This document shows, in pieces, positions 44,777-57,199 of a stretch of DNA of 64,000 nucleotides; within the stretch, counting starts at the first letter, position 1, and every line of letters starts with the position of its first letter. The translations under genes were made by a program, and so were the position numbers. The stretch covers positions 558,001-622,000 of the forward strand of contig JAUCEF010000016.1 in NCBI GenBank assembly GCA_033558025.1. Reading direction: 5' to 3'. The DNA is from Phytophthora sp. 'mugwort' (Eukaryota > Oomycota > Peronosporomycetes > Peronosporales > Peronosporaceae). The notes below the pieces were generated by a model. That model worked only from the letters and a program-made list of their open reading frames with translations, did no database searches and was not told the origin of the DNA.

Positions 44777-46185
44777 CTAGTCTATCAACACATCCGCCTC
44801 CATATGGCGAGAATTTTCGACGAGGTCTAACGCTTTCAACTCGTCAACCACTTGATTAATACGATCTTGCATGTCCTCCTCATCAGTATCTTCTACTATT
44901 CTAGCCGACTCGCTTATACGACAATTGCGGAACCCGGTAGGATCAGACTTGCAGTTCCATGGCCACATATCCATTCAGTAACTGTGACACGGTTTGGTAC
45001 CTCCAACCGAAATGTTTTAGTTGGGTCCGCGCAGTGACAGGAAAGTTGCCCTTGCAAATGATCCACCCAGTTACTTCGAAGCCTATCGTTTAGCAGCTTG
45101 ATCCACACTGCATCGGCCAGGTTGGTTAACCCGGGTGGCACCTTCATCAAGACCACCCGAAGTGCTCTGGTGTATGCTTCTGCCTCCGCAATCCCATGGC
45201 AACTAAAGTCATCCAGCAATAGGAGGACCGGGTTGTCGAACGGCGTACGATGACCAAGTGGTAACGTAAAAACTCGAGCGCTAAGTGGTCAGTCACCACG
45301 CGTTTTTTATTACCATAGATCTGTACAACGAGGCGTTCTTGTAGATCTGAGACTTCCTTACATACCCGTCGGCCGAAGGAAATGCCGGTAGCGATGATTC
45401 CCGCTTGCTATGCTAGGTAGCTTTGATTGCTTCGATTTCATCATCAGAAACAATGGGTACTTGTTTCCCTTGATGTCTCCCATGGCCATCGCAGTCGTGC
45501 ACTCTTTCTTTCCGCATTTCACACAGACCGTTTTGGATCCTGTCGGCGGAAGTTGTTTTGAGAAGAATCTCGCAGGACACAGCGGTCTGGTCCGTATTAA
45601 ATGTTAGCCATCCCTTCGTGTTCGACCACCCTCGCCAATTACTTGTCAAACGAAACTGCGTTTTCGAGCGACTCGAGGGTGCTTGCTGCCCTTGATGTGT
45701 CCTTGCGGAATGACAGTCTATGTCTCCTGGTTAAGCTGCGAACCCAGCAGAAGGATACCGAGAAGGCATTACAGGAATTCTCGAGGTTCTTTGCCATGTC
45801 CATCGCCCTTAGCTTCAGCATGATGCTTGATACTGGGATGCCTTCCCTCCGGAAGTCGTTCACCCACTTAACAAGTGCGGCTTCTGCTCTGCTGTTAGAG
45901 TCGTTCTGAGGCCACGCGCTCTATTCCGTCGCAACTCCGCCAGACGCCCTTGACTGGCTCCAATTTGAGAACAATTGCGAGACCACTTTTGTATGTGCTT
46001 GTGTGCCAAGCTGTTTGATGACTCTGCTGCCTCAGGGAAAAATCGCTGTACCGTTGTCTTAATGCCGGCGTTTGCGTTGAAATCAATGACCTGTAGCTTG
46101 AACCCAAATGTGTAGGCTTGCGGCAGAATTGTCTCACTTGACACCCAGTCCCATGAACGCAACTCCGCCCGACGTGCTTAGGCAT
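44777..46185 (-). pseudogene. Pogo-like transposase, decayed (copy 6)
   Basis: The ATG at 46185 opens MPKHVGRSCV, then frames change. Later segments read PQAYTFGFKLQVIDFNANAG (HTH-like), VNDFRREGIPVSSIMLKLRA, TDQTAVSCEILLKTTS (first Asp, about 45585), LLLLDDFSCHGIAEAEAYT (second, about 45220-45175) and LADAVWIKLLNDRLRSNW (third, about 45120-45070; the usual CQPAD is altered). An acidic tail ends at 44777. Many stops; same group as copies 1, 4 and 5. Confidence 0.8.
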
Positions 46186-46835
46186 TGCACTCTTCGTGCA
46201 GCTTCGTACTGACTGGTCCCGCGGGTTACCGCATGGCTAGTTGACTGGTTCTCATAAAGCCAACCTACGATTTGAAATGCACATTTACGAATGTGCCGTT
46301 AAAATGTGCCAGATAGTGGTCACCGCTTATGACATATTACCGCCTAGCCATTACGGTATAGACCACTTAATAAGTGGGACGAGTGACTCCCACTTCTTGA
46401 TCCAAAGTGACCCATAAATTTTAAACGATGTGGGATTCATTAAATATCGTAATTGTAATGATGTGGGGCGGAGGAGAAGGAGAAGGAGTTGTCGAGTAGG
46501 AAGGAAATTTGGAAGTGATTCATTTTGGGCGGTCCTTAGTTCGCTAGCGCTATATCTAAGCCGCCATGGAGGCTCTTGTGTGTCCTTTGTGCCACGCTGG
46601 ATATTCTCCGCACGGTGACCAACCATTCCTCTACATCACATGCAAACCTACACGTCACACTCTATTGACTATCTGATTGGCTGGAGACTCTGGGACATTC
46701 TCTGGTTTCGTCATCATGATAATGATTGCGTGTACCATGAGTGTAGTTCACATACGTGATCCTTGGAAGATGTCGTGGTGTCGCGCGGCGCCTCCTTATG
46801 TGCAATTTATGCAAACTATGCAAAATAAAATGTGT
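46186..46835. other. Spacer
   Basis: No gene. It includes the weak candidate terminal repeat of copy 6 and TAGACCACTTAATAAGTGG near 46359-46377, a short near-palindrome. Confidence 0.35.
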
Positions 46836-46916
46836 TATCGATGGGACTCGAACCCGTGACCTTTGCCTTGGACGATAGAAACTTTACGTCTGCACCAGAC
46901 TGTGCGTATATCGATT
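46836..46916 (-). tRNA. tRNA-like sequence (tRNA pseudogene or SINE head)
   Basis: On the minus strand the 81-nt stretch has pairable ends (AATCGAT and ATCGATA, 6 of 7 pairs). It has an A-box-like GCACAGTCTGG, and a strong B box and T arm, ACGGGTTCGAGTCCC, with a standard T loop TTCGAGT. The T stem has one mismatch and the D and anticodon arms do not fold to standard size; between GACG and CGTC there are 12 loop bases. No anticodon can be assigned. It is therefore either a decayed tRNA gene or a tRNA-derived SINE head. No A-rich tail is obvious. Confidence 0.45.
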
Positions 46917-47273
46917 GTGTTGGGACCAAAGGTTTTACCCATACGTAACCGATGTAAAATGTGTCGTATTTGCGAACCACATCCTTACAGTAATGCACAC
47001 CCAGCAGAAGAAGAAGGAAGAAGACGGTGCGTGTCATCGCCGTCGTCAAACAGCAACAGCATGAATAAGGCGTGCATGATCGCCGAGATCAACAGCGGGT
47101 TCCAGTACAACGATGTGTACGTAGGATCAATTAATTCTGCTACTATAGTACTACATGTACACGTGCAACCGGTGCTACGAGAGTATCGGTGAAAGACGTT
47201 TCCATTGTTTGTAATGCACGGCGCCTTCAAGCGCGAGATCAATAGTGAACCTCGCTTGCTCGTCCTCTCCCAT
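46917..47273. other. Flank of the Gypsy element
   Basis: A plus-strand frame (about 47061-47190) reads MNKACMIAEINSGFQYNDVY without a recognisable domain. The five bases before the LTR are CCCAT. Confidence 0.35.
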
Positions 47274-47763
47274 TGTGACGTGGTTGCCGTCAACGACAGG
47301 TCTTGCCGCCAACAGCAACCGTATCAGGTTGCAGCTGAAGCGACAACTGCATCATTTTGTGGTTCTCGACTTTTAGGATATCAATCTGGATAGGAAACGT
47401 GCCATAATCGTTATCCTGATTGGTGTAAAATCATTTAAGATAGACAGGAATTCAGACCGACATCTGGATAGCTAGAGTGTTACCAGAGAATTACAAGTAC
47501 GTACTCAAGGCGATTGGTAGGATACCTACCACTGGGATTAGAGAATGATATCGTTTAGGATAAACACTAGATAGTTCCGGAAGAGCCTCTTCGCTGCCAA
47601 TCAGCGCAGGGCGATCCGTAAAGCTCTCAGCTAAATCTCAACCACTTCTCGATATCTTTTCAAAGCAACAACTACTCCTTCTCCTCCGTCCTCGCCTAGC
47701 TCGCCAACCAATCTCCTCCAGACGGCCCTCTTCTTCAACACCTTATTCTGCGCTTGTGTTACA
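47274..47763 (+). repeat. 5' LTR of the Gypsy element
   Basis: About 490 bp, starting TGTGACGTGGTT and ending GTTACA. Shared blocks with the 3' LTR include ATTACAAGTACGTACT, AGGCGATTGGTAGGATA and GCTCTCAGCTAAATCTCAA. Confidence 0.9.
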
Positions 47764-49329
47764 TAGTAGTAGCACTTGTCGTGTCAAGCTTATGATTTCA
47801 AGGGAAGGGTGCTCGTGGCCACATAGTGGAAAGCGAGTATCGTGTGGTTATTTGTGTGAGCCACCTAGTGGGGAGCTATAGGTCGCAAAGATTAGTTTAT
47901 AACAGCACGAACTTAACGTTTTCAGTGGCTAGTTGGTGTGATTGCACGCCAGGGATTTACATACGTCTGGAGCTCCTTCGATATGCCTGCGGTTTAGGTC
48001 GTCCGCCTTTCGTAAATCCCTGTCCCGCTACTGAGCTCACGGAGAATAACTTCTGGATAGCTGTCCACTTGGTTAAGCTTGATCTACATCCATTGCTACT
48101 GAGCTTTTCTTTCTTTTTCCTTGTATGTGTAACGAAAGACTCGTGAACCCGAGGATCCGTTTTTCAACACCACTGAGCCCCTTACCGACCGTAACAAGGA
48201 GCTAGACGGTCCTCGAAAGGACTTGTGGTTAACAGCGGTGAAGCAGCTGAAGCTCGTCCAACTGATCCAAAACGAAAACCCAAACCCTATCGGAAGCCTC
48301 AAATTTGGAAACGGAACTGATTATATTCTGTTTTACAGTCTACGCTTATTGTAAAGTTCGATGGAGTGGTCAAATGAACCTTCCAAAAGTCCTTGAGCTT
48401 GCTGCATGCGGCGTTAAATGTGTTATGTGTTCTCGTGGACAACGTTCCGGGCGCTTGCGTCCTTACAATCAGCGGCAGATTTTTACAAAGAGCGCTGAGA
48501 AGTCCAACAAGTGACCCAAGGAAGAGGTCGCAGGGCTGAGCGTCCGTCTCCGAACCCTAGACCTCGTCGACAGATCAGAACGAACGCTCCTGACGGCACT
48601 GACCAACGTCGCGTCGAAGAGCACGAGGGCAGACCCGTAAAATGCGGCGAGTACCAATGGCCAAACGGATTCCACCGCCCAGGCGACCACACGCCTTCTT
48701 CACCTGCAGAACACGACACATTATCCATAAAGCTACTGCTGCAGTGTCTTAGTCGGCAACAATAACAGGATCAAGATTAGGTACAAGCTCCAATGCAAGC
48801 TCAAATGCAACAAGCTAACGAGCACTTCGAGTATCTTGTTGCATCAAGGCGGGGGGGGGGGGGGGGGGCAGAAGAAGCGGAATCCTCCCGTTTATGAGGT
48901 AAAGTTAGGTGAAGACATCAAAGGGTGGATTTTCGCAACGGAATAGTACTACACCAACAAGCGTCGCTGGCCGGCAGCAGAGTCGTCCGTTTCTCCACAA
49001 TGTACCGCTCCAAAACGTAAGGAAGGGGATCGATATATTGCTCGAAGCGGTAGCTCAACTTTAAAAGGCGCTTGTCAAGAGAGGCCTTCACCGTCTTCAT
49101 AGATAATGGATACAGCATAAATGGTGTATCCGAAGAATTGGTGCAGATACTTGAGCATGATGTCACTGAGGGTGAGATGATGATGGCACGATCGGAGAAG
49201 GCCGAACGCTTTAGGAATCAAGAAAAGGAAGCTCCCAAGGATGCTCCGGCGTATGCAACGCTACGCAAGTATGAAGACACCGCCTTTTGCACGGAACTTC
49301 CGAACGAGACACCTCCAGTACGAGAGGGA
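47764..49329 (+). other. Gag region of the Gypsy element, unreadable
   Basis: Position and length fit Gag, but no frame is open for long. A run of 18 G at 48851-48868 interrupts it. A frame at 49072-49386 (DNGYSINGVSEELVQILEHD, ending GIKPISVKQ) leads into the reverse-transcriptase start. Confidence 0.5.
48851..48868 (+). repeat. Poly-G run
   Basis: 18 consecutive G inside the Gag region of the Gypsy relic; such runs recur in this window (17928, 54630, 61169) as G or C. Confidence 0.95.
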
Positions 49330-52110
49330 ATTGAGAACGAAACTCTGCTCAAGCCAGGTATCAAGCCTATATCAGTCAAACAATGATGCCAGAGTCCTGA
49401 ACATCTGCGACAGTCCATAAATGGACCAAAGCAATGGTTCAAGCAGGCATCAGTACGTCTGTCTTTTCGGTACCAAGGTTCAGAAGCCTGATGGTTGACG
49501 CGTTTGCACGATTAGTGTCAGCTAAATTTAAAGACGATCTTGACGGCAATACCAATGCTGCGCAAGGAAGCCACGTTTGACGCCAAGTCCGACAGTCACT
49601 AGTTTTCCTGTATGGACTTTCTTTGGGGCTACTACGAGGTTAACTACTTGATTTGATGTGCCCTTTACCGCTTTTCCGACCCATGATGCTATGTTCGATT
49701 ATCTGGCCGCTCCCGCTGGACTTAGCGGAAACCCGGTACGTTTAACCGGCTTTTGCAAAACGTATTTCGAGACTTAAGGGACGTGATGAGGGTCTACTTC
49801 GACGATATCTACGTGTTCACGCAAAGTGAAGGCGTTGCAGAGCACGCTGCGGCTTTAGGCCGTGACCCAAGCGGTATGAAGAACAATAACGCTACGTCCA
49901 GTTGTCTAAGAGCCAGTTCTGCGTGGATGGGATTCCATGCAGTGGAGACTTTGCCGGACGAAAAGGCATCCGGATAGATCCTGCCAAGGTTAGCACAGAA
50001 TGGCCTGTGCCTAAGACAAAGAACCACATAGAAAGCTTCTACGTGCTACGGTCTATGTGTCGAGATTCTGTAAGGACTTCGCACAATTTGTCGAACCTCT
50101 CCACGACAGCATCAAAGGAAAGCGTCCTCAAGAAAGCTATCGAGCTCCCGTACCAGCTTCGCTGCTACCGCGAACTCAAATGTCGCTTGACTTACCGCGG
50201 TTATCAGCCTTCCGAAGGTTTCGAAACCATGTGGTATCCGGATTGACGCCTCGAACTTCGTGGTCGGGGGAGTCTCGTATGTATAAAGGGGGAGAGCTAG
50301 AACATCCAATTGATTTGCCGGCCGAATAATGAAGCCAGCCAAGCTGAACTATCGTGCTCGTGAACAAGAGCTATTGTGATCATGCATGCTCTGAGAGTAT
50401 GGCGTGTCTATCTTCTTGATCGACCGTTCACGGTCTAAACGGATCGCAAGAGCATTGAAATTATTTTAACTTAGAAGACGACAAACCGCGGAGTGGTGGG
50501 TGGCTCAATGAGTTTCAGCCGCTGTTCAAGTGGATTCCCGGTGAAATTAACACTATGGCTGATGCATTGTCACGCAACCCAGAATTCGGGCGGCAAGCTT
50601 CCCAAGTAAGCTTGCAAGAGCTACTGGAAACGGCGAAGAATCGTGCAATCTTGGCGACGATCAGGACAAAAAACAAGGTGAGAGTGGATCAAACCACGAA
50701 GACGATGGACCCATGTGACGGAAATCTACATGGGATCATCAAGAAGCTCAAGCAAGAAAAGAAGTTCCCAAGTACATGTACTCCTTGCTGAATGGTATTT
50801 TGTACTACCAAACAGGCAAAAACTGAGACACCACGCCGCTATATTCGCGCTGACAGAGATCTGAAGTGTCGAGTCATTTGTGAGAATCATGATGCAGTAG
50901 CCGCAGGTCATCCTGGTTTCTACAAGATCTTCATAGCAGTACGAGAACGATACTACTGGTCCAAGTCGATGAATTATATACAGCGCAAGCGCAACAAGGC
51001 GAGACAAACCAAACCGCCAAGACTCAAACGTTGGACATACCTAAAGGTAGATAGACCGACATCTCCATGGATTTCAAACAGTCACTACCGACGACAACGA
51101 TGCTATTATGGTGATCGTTGATCAGCTGATAAATATAGCAAAATGCATTGGCACGAAGACAATCGATGCAACTACAGAGATCGCCAATGTGTTCATCAAG
51201 ATCTATGTGAAGAATCATGCCTTACCCAATACCATTTTCTCCATCGAGACAACAAGTTTATGTCCAAGCTTTGGCATAGTATTGTGGGCACGCTCGGGAC
51301 CTGTCATCCGCTTTTCGACCACAAACGGACGGAAAAACGGAACGAGCGAATCGTTTCGTCGGAGAATATCTCCGAGGTGTCATCAATCCAGCTCATAATG
51401 GATGGGTTGGCCATATTCATTTGGTAAAATTGCCAACAATCGACGTATACACTCTACTATCGGAATGTCACCGTTTGAAGCGGATGTCGGATATATTCCT
51501 TACATGCGAGACGATATGGCATCCGATACAGAGTTCATGAAATTGGGGATATAACCGCAAACGTTGTTACTATGACAAGAAAGGTCACGCAAGCCCGCAT
51601 GGGTGAAGCTCAGGAGCATATGCAGTACTACTACGACAAGAATGGACATGGCCAGAACTTCGAAGGTAAGGACATAATGCTGTTAAACGGTAAGAATTTG
51701 GACATTCTCACAAAGGTTATGCCCAGTCGAAGAAATTTGCTCCACGCTACATTGGACCATTGCCAGTGTTATAGAAGATTTCGAACGATTCCTAGGAGTT
51801 GGGAATATCGAAAGGATTGAAGTCGCACCCGTATTTCATACGTCACTGCTGAAACCACATGGCAAAGGCCCACAGCGTAGGCAGCAAGTGCACAAGGTTG
51901 TGTTAGCTAATGGAACAGAAGGACAACTTGTTTAAGCTGTCACTGACATCGCATGTAGGAAGGTCAACCGCAGTACAAGATTTGGCGGCTTGTGAATTCA
52001 AGGTAGTGGCCACCTGGGAGCCCGTGGAGAATCTAATGAGATTCCCGGACTCATCCACCTTTATTCGAACTGCAATAAGCCACCGAAACTTTTTCCAAGT
52101 AGGAGTTTTC
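49330..52110 (+). pseudogene. Gypsy Pol polyprotein remnant (RT, RNase H, integrase)
   Basis: Segments in several frames keep family order. KPGIKPISVKQ at about 49351 is the RT start. RDVMRVYFDDIYVFTQSEGV at about 49782 contains the YxDD catalytic box. DWPVPKTK-like sequence and VSRFCKDFAQFVEPLHDSIK at about 50050 form the RT thumb and connection. LFKWIPGEINTMADALSRNP at about 50524 ends RNase H. ENHDAVAAGHPGFYKI at about 50880 is the integrase zinc finger, followed by remnants of the core (NDAIMVIVDQLINIAKCIGT) and of the C-terminal domain up to about 52110. Many stops and frameshifts are present; nothing is likely to be made. Confidence 0.88.
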
Positions 52111-52124
52111 TCGAAGGGAGGTCA

Positions 52125-52603
52125 TGTGATGTAGTTCTCGTCAGCGGCAGGTCTGCCGCCAACAGCAACCACGTAAGGTTGCATCTGAAGAGACAGCTTC
52201 AGTCTTTTGTGGTTCTCGACTTTTATGATAGCAATCTGGATAGGAAACTTGCCAGAATCAGGTTCATGTCTGGTTTAAAGTCATCTTAGATAGCCAAGAA
52301 TTTAGACAGACATCTGGTTTGCTAAATTGTTACCAGAAAATTACAAGTACGTACTTAAGGCGATTGGTAGGATAGCTACCAACTGGGATAAGAGAATGAT
52401 AGAGTTTAGGATACGCACTGGACAGCCTCTGGTTCAACAATTAGCAGCAGGATGATACGTAATGCTCTCAGCTAAATCTCAATCACTTCTCAATTTGCTT
52501 CCAAAGCAACAACTCCTCCTGCTCCTCCGACCTCGCCCAGTTCTCCTACCAAACCCAGCCGGAAGCCCTCCTCTCCAAGCCGTTTTCTCCACGCTTTGTT
52601 ACA
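52125..52603 (+). repeat. 3' LTR of the Gypsy element
   Basis: About 479 bp, starting TGTGATGTAGTT; direct repeat of 47274-47763 with substitutions and indels. Confidence 0.9.
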
Positions 52604-52608
52604 CACAT

Positions 52609-55213
52609 CCTATTAGCAAGAAATCGGCCGCGACGTTGGCCAAGCTTGGGAAGACTGAGGCAATCCCCCATAGAAGTTTGCCGACGTCGGCTATGTTGTC
52701 GCTGAATCACCAAGTTCCCACTTCACGAGCGTCGCAAGACGGTGGTCAAAGTTGTCGATCGCCGTGCGAATCGGTTTGTTTCTGTCATAGTCTCGACAGG
52801 GCATCTGCGATGTTGTCTACACCTTCTTCGCCGAAGTTCTGGACGATTCGGTCACGATAATTGTTAGTTGGCTGAGCCATCACCACTAAGTACTCGACTC
52901 CAGCTCTTTGGGGTTACGGGTGGGGACGATTTGGTAGTTAATGTCAGGGCATGGATACTGGCAACTGCTAGAACATACATCCTTACCACGGCGGTGATAA
53001 CGGTTATCCGTTGGACTTTTGGGAGTGACTGGAGACTTTTGCGGACCCATGAATCCATGTTGATCATATACTTTTTCGGCAGCTGCGTGTGATATTACGA
53101 AGTTGATGTTGAATTCATGACTACTGGAACCCAAGGCTTCAACCGAAGACGCACACATTAAACCCACATTGCTGCTGATGTCAAGAAGCCTGTCGACGAG
53201 GCCAGCAAACATGCCTTCTTGTTGCTGGAATGCAATTCCTGTAATGACACGAAGACAACATTTGCCTCAAACACAACTTCGCGAAGAGCGTGTAAAATAT
53301 CGAGCACACCGGGTTCTGTGCACACATTGCCTCCTCCTCGGTACAATGCGCTCGAACTCTAATTCATTGCTGCACAGCCAATCCGCAACATTGTACATCA
53401 GCAGACATCTTGTACTCGCAACCTTAGCGCGCGTCGTCCGCATTTTTGTCACTAGGTTTTGTTGATAAAGAAGGAAACCAAACAAAGCTCTAAGCTTGGT
53501 AAGATGCTTCTGTTGAGAGACTGCTGAAACATGAATTGCGAATATAAATCCAGTAGGTCTATGCCGCACTAAACACGTGTGGCACCTTGCATTGTTGCCT
53601 CTTCCAGAAGCGTTAAAAGGCCGCTGACGCTGCCAACCGTCGTCGGAGCTCCATCGGTTGCCACACCGCGAAGCTGAAAACGTCACCGTGTCACCAGCGC
53701 GGCTAGGAAACGCCTGGGCAGCTGAAAAAGGTTGGCTGCATTCTGACGTTCAAACAACGAGATTGCGGGGAGGGGACATTTCCATTTTCGTAAACAAAAT
53801 CGGCGACGAACGTCCACATAGGACTTGGCTAAATGAGTTTCACAGTCAAGTGTTAATTAATATACTCGTGCATATTCAAGACGAACCGCTAGGCGCTGCA
53901 GTGAAACAGCGCATAGAACAGGAGCATATCGAGCAACGCCCCTTACATAGACACCCTAACGACCAGTACCCGTCTCCTGAATCGTGTTGTCCATGAGGTT
54001 GAGGGCCATGCGAATTAACACCCCAGGCCTCAATAAGCAAACACTTCGCGAGGCGCGTTACCGTCACCTTCTACTGTCTTTTCGTACACAAAAACGCGCC
54101 ATTAATCTGCCGTGCGAAGCACCGACGATAAAATTAGGATGGGAATAAATTTCTACGATGACCACTTCCACAAAAGAGGGACCCATTGTAGCGACAAGCG
54201 TGTTCTCTGACCCGAACACAGACCGAGTTTCTTAGAGTACGGCCCTGTGACTGTGGAAAAGCTGTCCCCGATCTTCCTGAGAAGGGAGTACCGAGTAGGA
54301 AGACTATTTCGCAGGATGTCCTCCCAGGTGCTTTTCGTGTAAGCCTGCGCAAAAGAGGTGTCCCATTCGGTGTCTTGGCGCCTTCTGAGAATGATTGTTT
54401 CCCTTCCAGAAGTACTCTAAACTCGACAATCAACTGGCTCACCTTCGCTGGTTGATGCGATGTGGGTTCCAATTTCGATGGTGAGGTGTTGGTTCAGGAA
54501 TTACACTCCTTTCCTCGCTATTTTGCGGCTCACCCGGTTGCGTTCGCGCCAGTTTCGTTTGTGTCATAGCCTTCTTCTGCCGAGTTGAATTTGTCGAAGA
54601 TTGCGACACTGATATTGGCGGCGACGGGGGAGGGGGGGGGGGGGGCAGAATACTAAGCCCTGATAAATCCAGAATGCGTGGAAAAACTGAAACCGGGACG
54701 ACACCACAGAGAAGGCATGTGCCACGAATACAAGCCATAACCATTGGTAGAGGCCCTTTTGAGTCACAAGGCTGGTGTTGTGTACGTTCAGCTGAACGAC
54801 CACTATGCGGCCGGAGCGTTCGTGCGGGGTAAACAAGGCCAAACACTCGGTTGTTCTTGAAGTTGTAAATTACCGGTCGTCACCACTGTACTCCTGGAGC
54901 AGTTTAGCTTTTATCCCGAGGGTTTTATGCCTGAGAGCGTTTAGCTTACAGGATTTTGTAAGCGCGTGGCAGTTGGAGTATTGCGAGCGGTTGGGAAGTG
55001 CGAGAGAAGGAATGAGGATAGCAGAAAGAGATCGTGCACTCCACAAAATACACCCGGCAGCGCAGGCAGCCTTCCTTACTAAAGCCATTCTAGTTTTCTT
55101 TGTACTATTGGTGTGTGCGGCGTGACCTACAGATTAACGCAGTACTAGTCCAATTACAAGTGGGCAACGAGCTCAAGTCACACTGGTAACTCTCCACACA
55201 AACAAGTAACAAC
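52609..55213. other. Repeat-like stretch without assignable gene
   Basis: Minus-strand frames such as 53212-52886 and 53686-53267, and 54842-54439 (RIVVVQLNVHNTSLVTQKGL), read like old retroelement protein but I cannot place them. Poly-G at about 54629-54645 produces a false poly-Pro frame. The stretch before 55214 may contain the left LTR of the Copia relic (CACTGGTAACTC near 55179 is primer-site-like). Confidence 0.35.
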
Positions 55214-56520
55214 ATGAGTTGCGTTTTACGTAAATCCCATGAAATACCTGATCCACGTAGTGGAGAAAAGAAGACGGGGACAGACGGAGAAAAGAAAAGC
55301 GCACACCCACAATTGACGGCAGCAAATTTGAAGTATGGTTTGAGCGAATAAACTTAAAGCTAGAACGCAGAGGAGCGTGGAAATACTGCGAGAAGGAGGA
55401 GGACGAGCCAGGCAGTAGAAGCATGAGCTTTACGGTGCTATGACGGACAAAATTTTGAAGACCGTTAAGTTGAGCCAACTGCGTTTCTGGTATTGGAGAT
55501 ATCGAAGCAAATATTCGTCGTCAATACGTATTTCACAATTCCGCGGAGATGATACACTTACAGAAGCCTGTCTTTATAAAATAAAAAAAAAACAGAAATA
55601 TGTCCGATCAGTTAGGTGAAGTTCGTCGAGTGATGGACCGGCTAGCTCTGTTGGGTAACGCATTGGACTCGTACCAGAAACAAAATCTGGTCTATTTGAT
55701 TGGTACTCTTCCAGAAACTTACGCAAACGTAGTAGAAACATTTCTGGCGAGTCACGTACCTCAAGACAGTAATGACCCTCCAAAATATGACCAACTAGAG
55801 GATGCTCTTTAGGTGGCATTCGATCGGCGGCAAGGACAGAAGTTGAGAGATGACGCCGAAGATAAAGCGTTGTTTGGTGGATTTAGCAAAGCACGAGGCC
55901 GAGGAGGAGGCCGAGGCCGAGGCCGTGGACGTGACACTGATTGTGGTAGTGGACAATGTCGTGGCAGATGATTTGGTGGACGAGGAATTAGTCAAGGAGC
56001 ATCACGCAATTAATCTGGACGAGGTCCTAACGCTGGGGAGATCACATCAAGTTCGTGACTGCCGCGCTTAGGTAAACACCCACCAAGCGGTGTCCAAGGA
56101 AGATCGGCACCTCCCAAACAAGCTAGATGTGAAGGCAGTGTGCAGGCCAAGAAAACTACCGCTAAAGGATTATGCTGGTGATGAAAGTGAATATGATGCA
56201 TACCTGGCAACAGCCTTTTGAAGCAGCCACCAAATATTTTGAAATTGGACCGATATCGGTCTTTATATTCTGGAGCCAAAAGTCACATTACCAACCAGAA
56301 ATCAGATTTAGTGTCGTTAAGAGCTATGCGTGGCTTGATGCGGGTTGGTGGAGATAATTGGCTGAGTGTGGCCGATGTTGGAACAGTCAGAAAAGAAATT
56401 ATAACTACTCATGGGCGACGTATACGTTTTTTACTTCGTGGTGTACGGTACGTGTCAGAACTACAATGTAGCTTGTTTTTTTCAGTTTGTCGACTGACCT
56501 GAAGATGACTACTAACAGAA

Positions 56521-56562
56521 GATAAGATAAGATAATATAAGATAAGATAAGATAAGATAAGA

Positions 56563-56593
<31 letters not shown>

Positions 56594-56850
56594 AGATAAG
56601 ATAAGATAAGATAAGATAAGATAAGATAAGATAAGATAAGATAAGATAAGATAAGATAAGATAAGATAAGATAAGATAAGATAAGATAAGATAAGATAAG
56701 ATAAGATAAGATAAGATAAGATAAGATAAGATAAGATAAGATAAGATAAGATAAGATAAGATAAGATAAGATAAGATAAGATAAGATAAGATAAGATAAG
56801 ATAAGATAAGATAAGATAAGATAAGATAAGATAAGATAAGATAAGATAAG
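56521..56850. repeat. (ATAAG)n pentanucleotide satellite, about 66 units
   Basis: 330 bp of nearly perfect GATAA/ATAAG repeat with two variants near its left end (GATAATATAAG, GATAGATAAG). It lies inside the Copia relic between protease-like and integrase segments. All six frames are open through much of it, giving meaningless YLILS repeats. Confidence 0.97.
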
Positions 56851-57151
56851 AATTCATTTTGATGCTGACGATCACGCACAAATGAAATTCCAACACGGAA
56901 ACTCGTACGCGCATAATGATGGGACCTGCCTCTATAAGTTGGAGCTATAGAGCCCTGTGAATTCAGTAATGATATATGCGGTCGATGGAGACTAAAGGTA
57001 AGCATATGCCATATTCGGCTTGATCACCCAAACAAAGTGCTCAAAGCCTTCCTTAGACATGCAGAGTGGCCGCTATCAGCTGTAGATTTGAGAGTTGGCG
57101 AAATTTTCACCTATGGGTCATGTGTTAAGCGAAATTGACAAGAAAGAGATT

Positions 57152-57199
57152 TCACTCAAACTCGTAATGTTTCAATCACTCAAACTCGTAATGTTTCAA
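57152..57199 (+). repeat. 24-bp perfect tandem duplication
   Basis: TCACTCAAACTCGTAATGTT plus TCAA occurs twice without a gap (57152-57175 and 57176-57199), in the Copia relic. Confidence 0.9.

Larger units (their letters stand above)
47274..52603 (+). mobile_element. Ty3/Gypsy LTR retrotransposon, decayed
   Basis: Two direct long terminal repeats (47274-47763 and 52125-52603) begin TGTGAYGTRGTT and end GTTACA. They enclose about 4.36 kb with Gag and Pol remnants in plus orientation. The flanking 5-mers CCCAT and CACAT differ by one base and fit a target duplication. A purine tract (GAAGGGAGG) precedes the 3' LTR. The LTRs differ at many positions and the polyprotein is full of stops, so insertion was long ago. 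Confidence 0.9.

Noticed and set aside
46351..46626. Minus-strand frame of 91 residues
   Set aside because: It spans the suspected transposon end and has no recognisable feature.
54439..54846. Poly-Pro protein (PPPPPPPSPP) on the minus strand
   Set aside because: The prolines come from a poly-G run on the plus strand; there is no domain, and the flanks resemble old retroelement sequence.
56405..57005. Minus-strand frames of 169 and 198 residues made of YLILS repeats
   Set aside because: They are translations of the ATAAG satellite, open in every frame.
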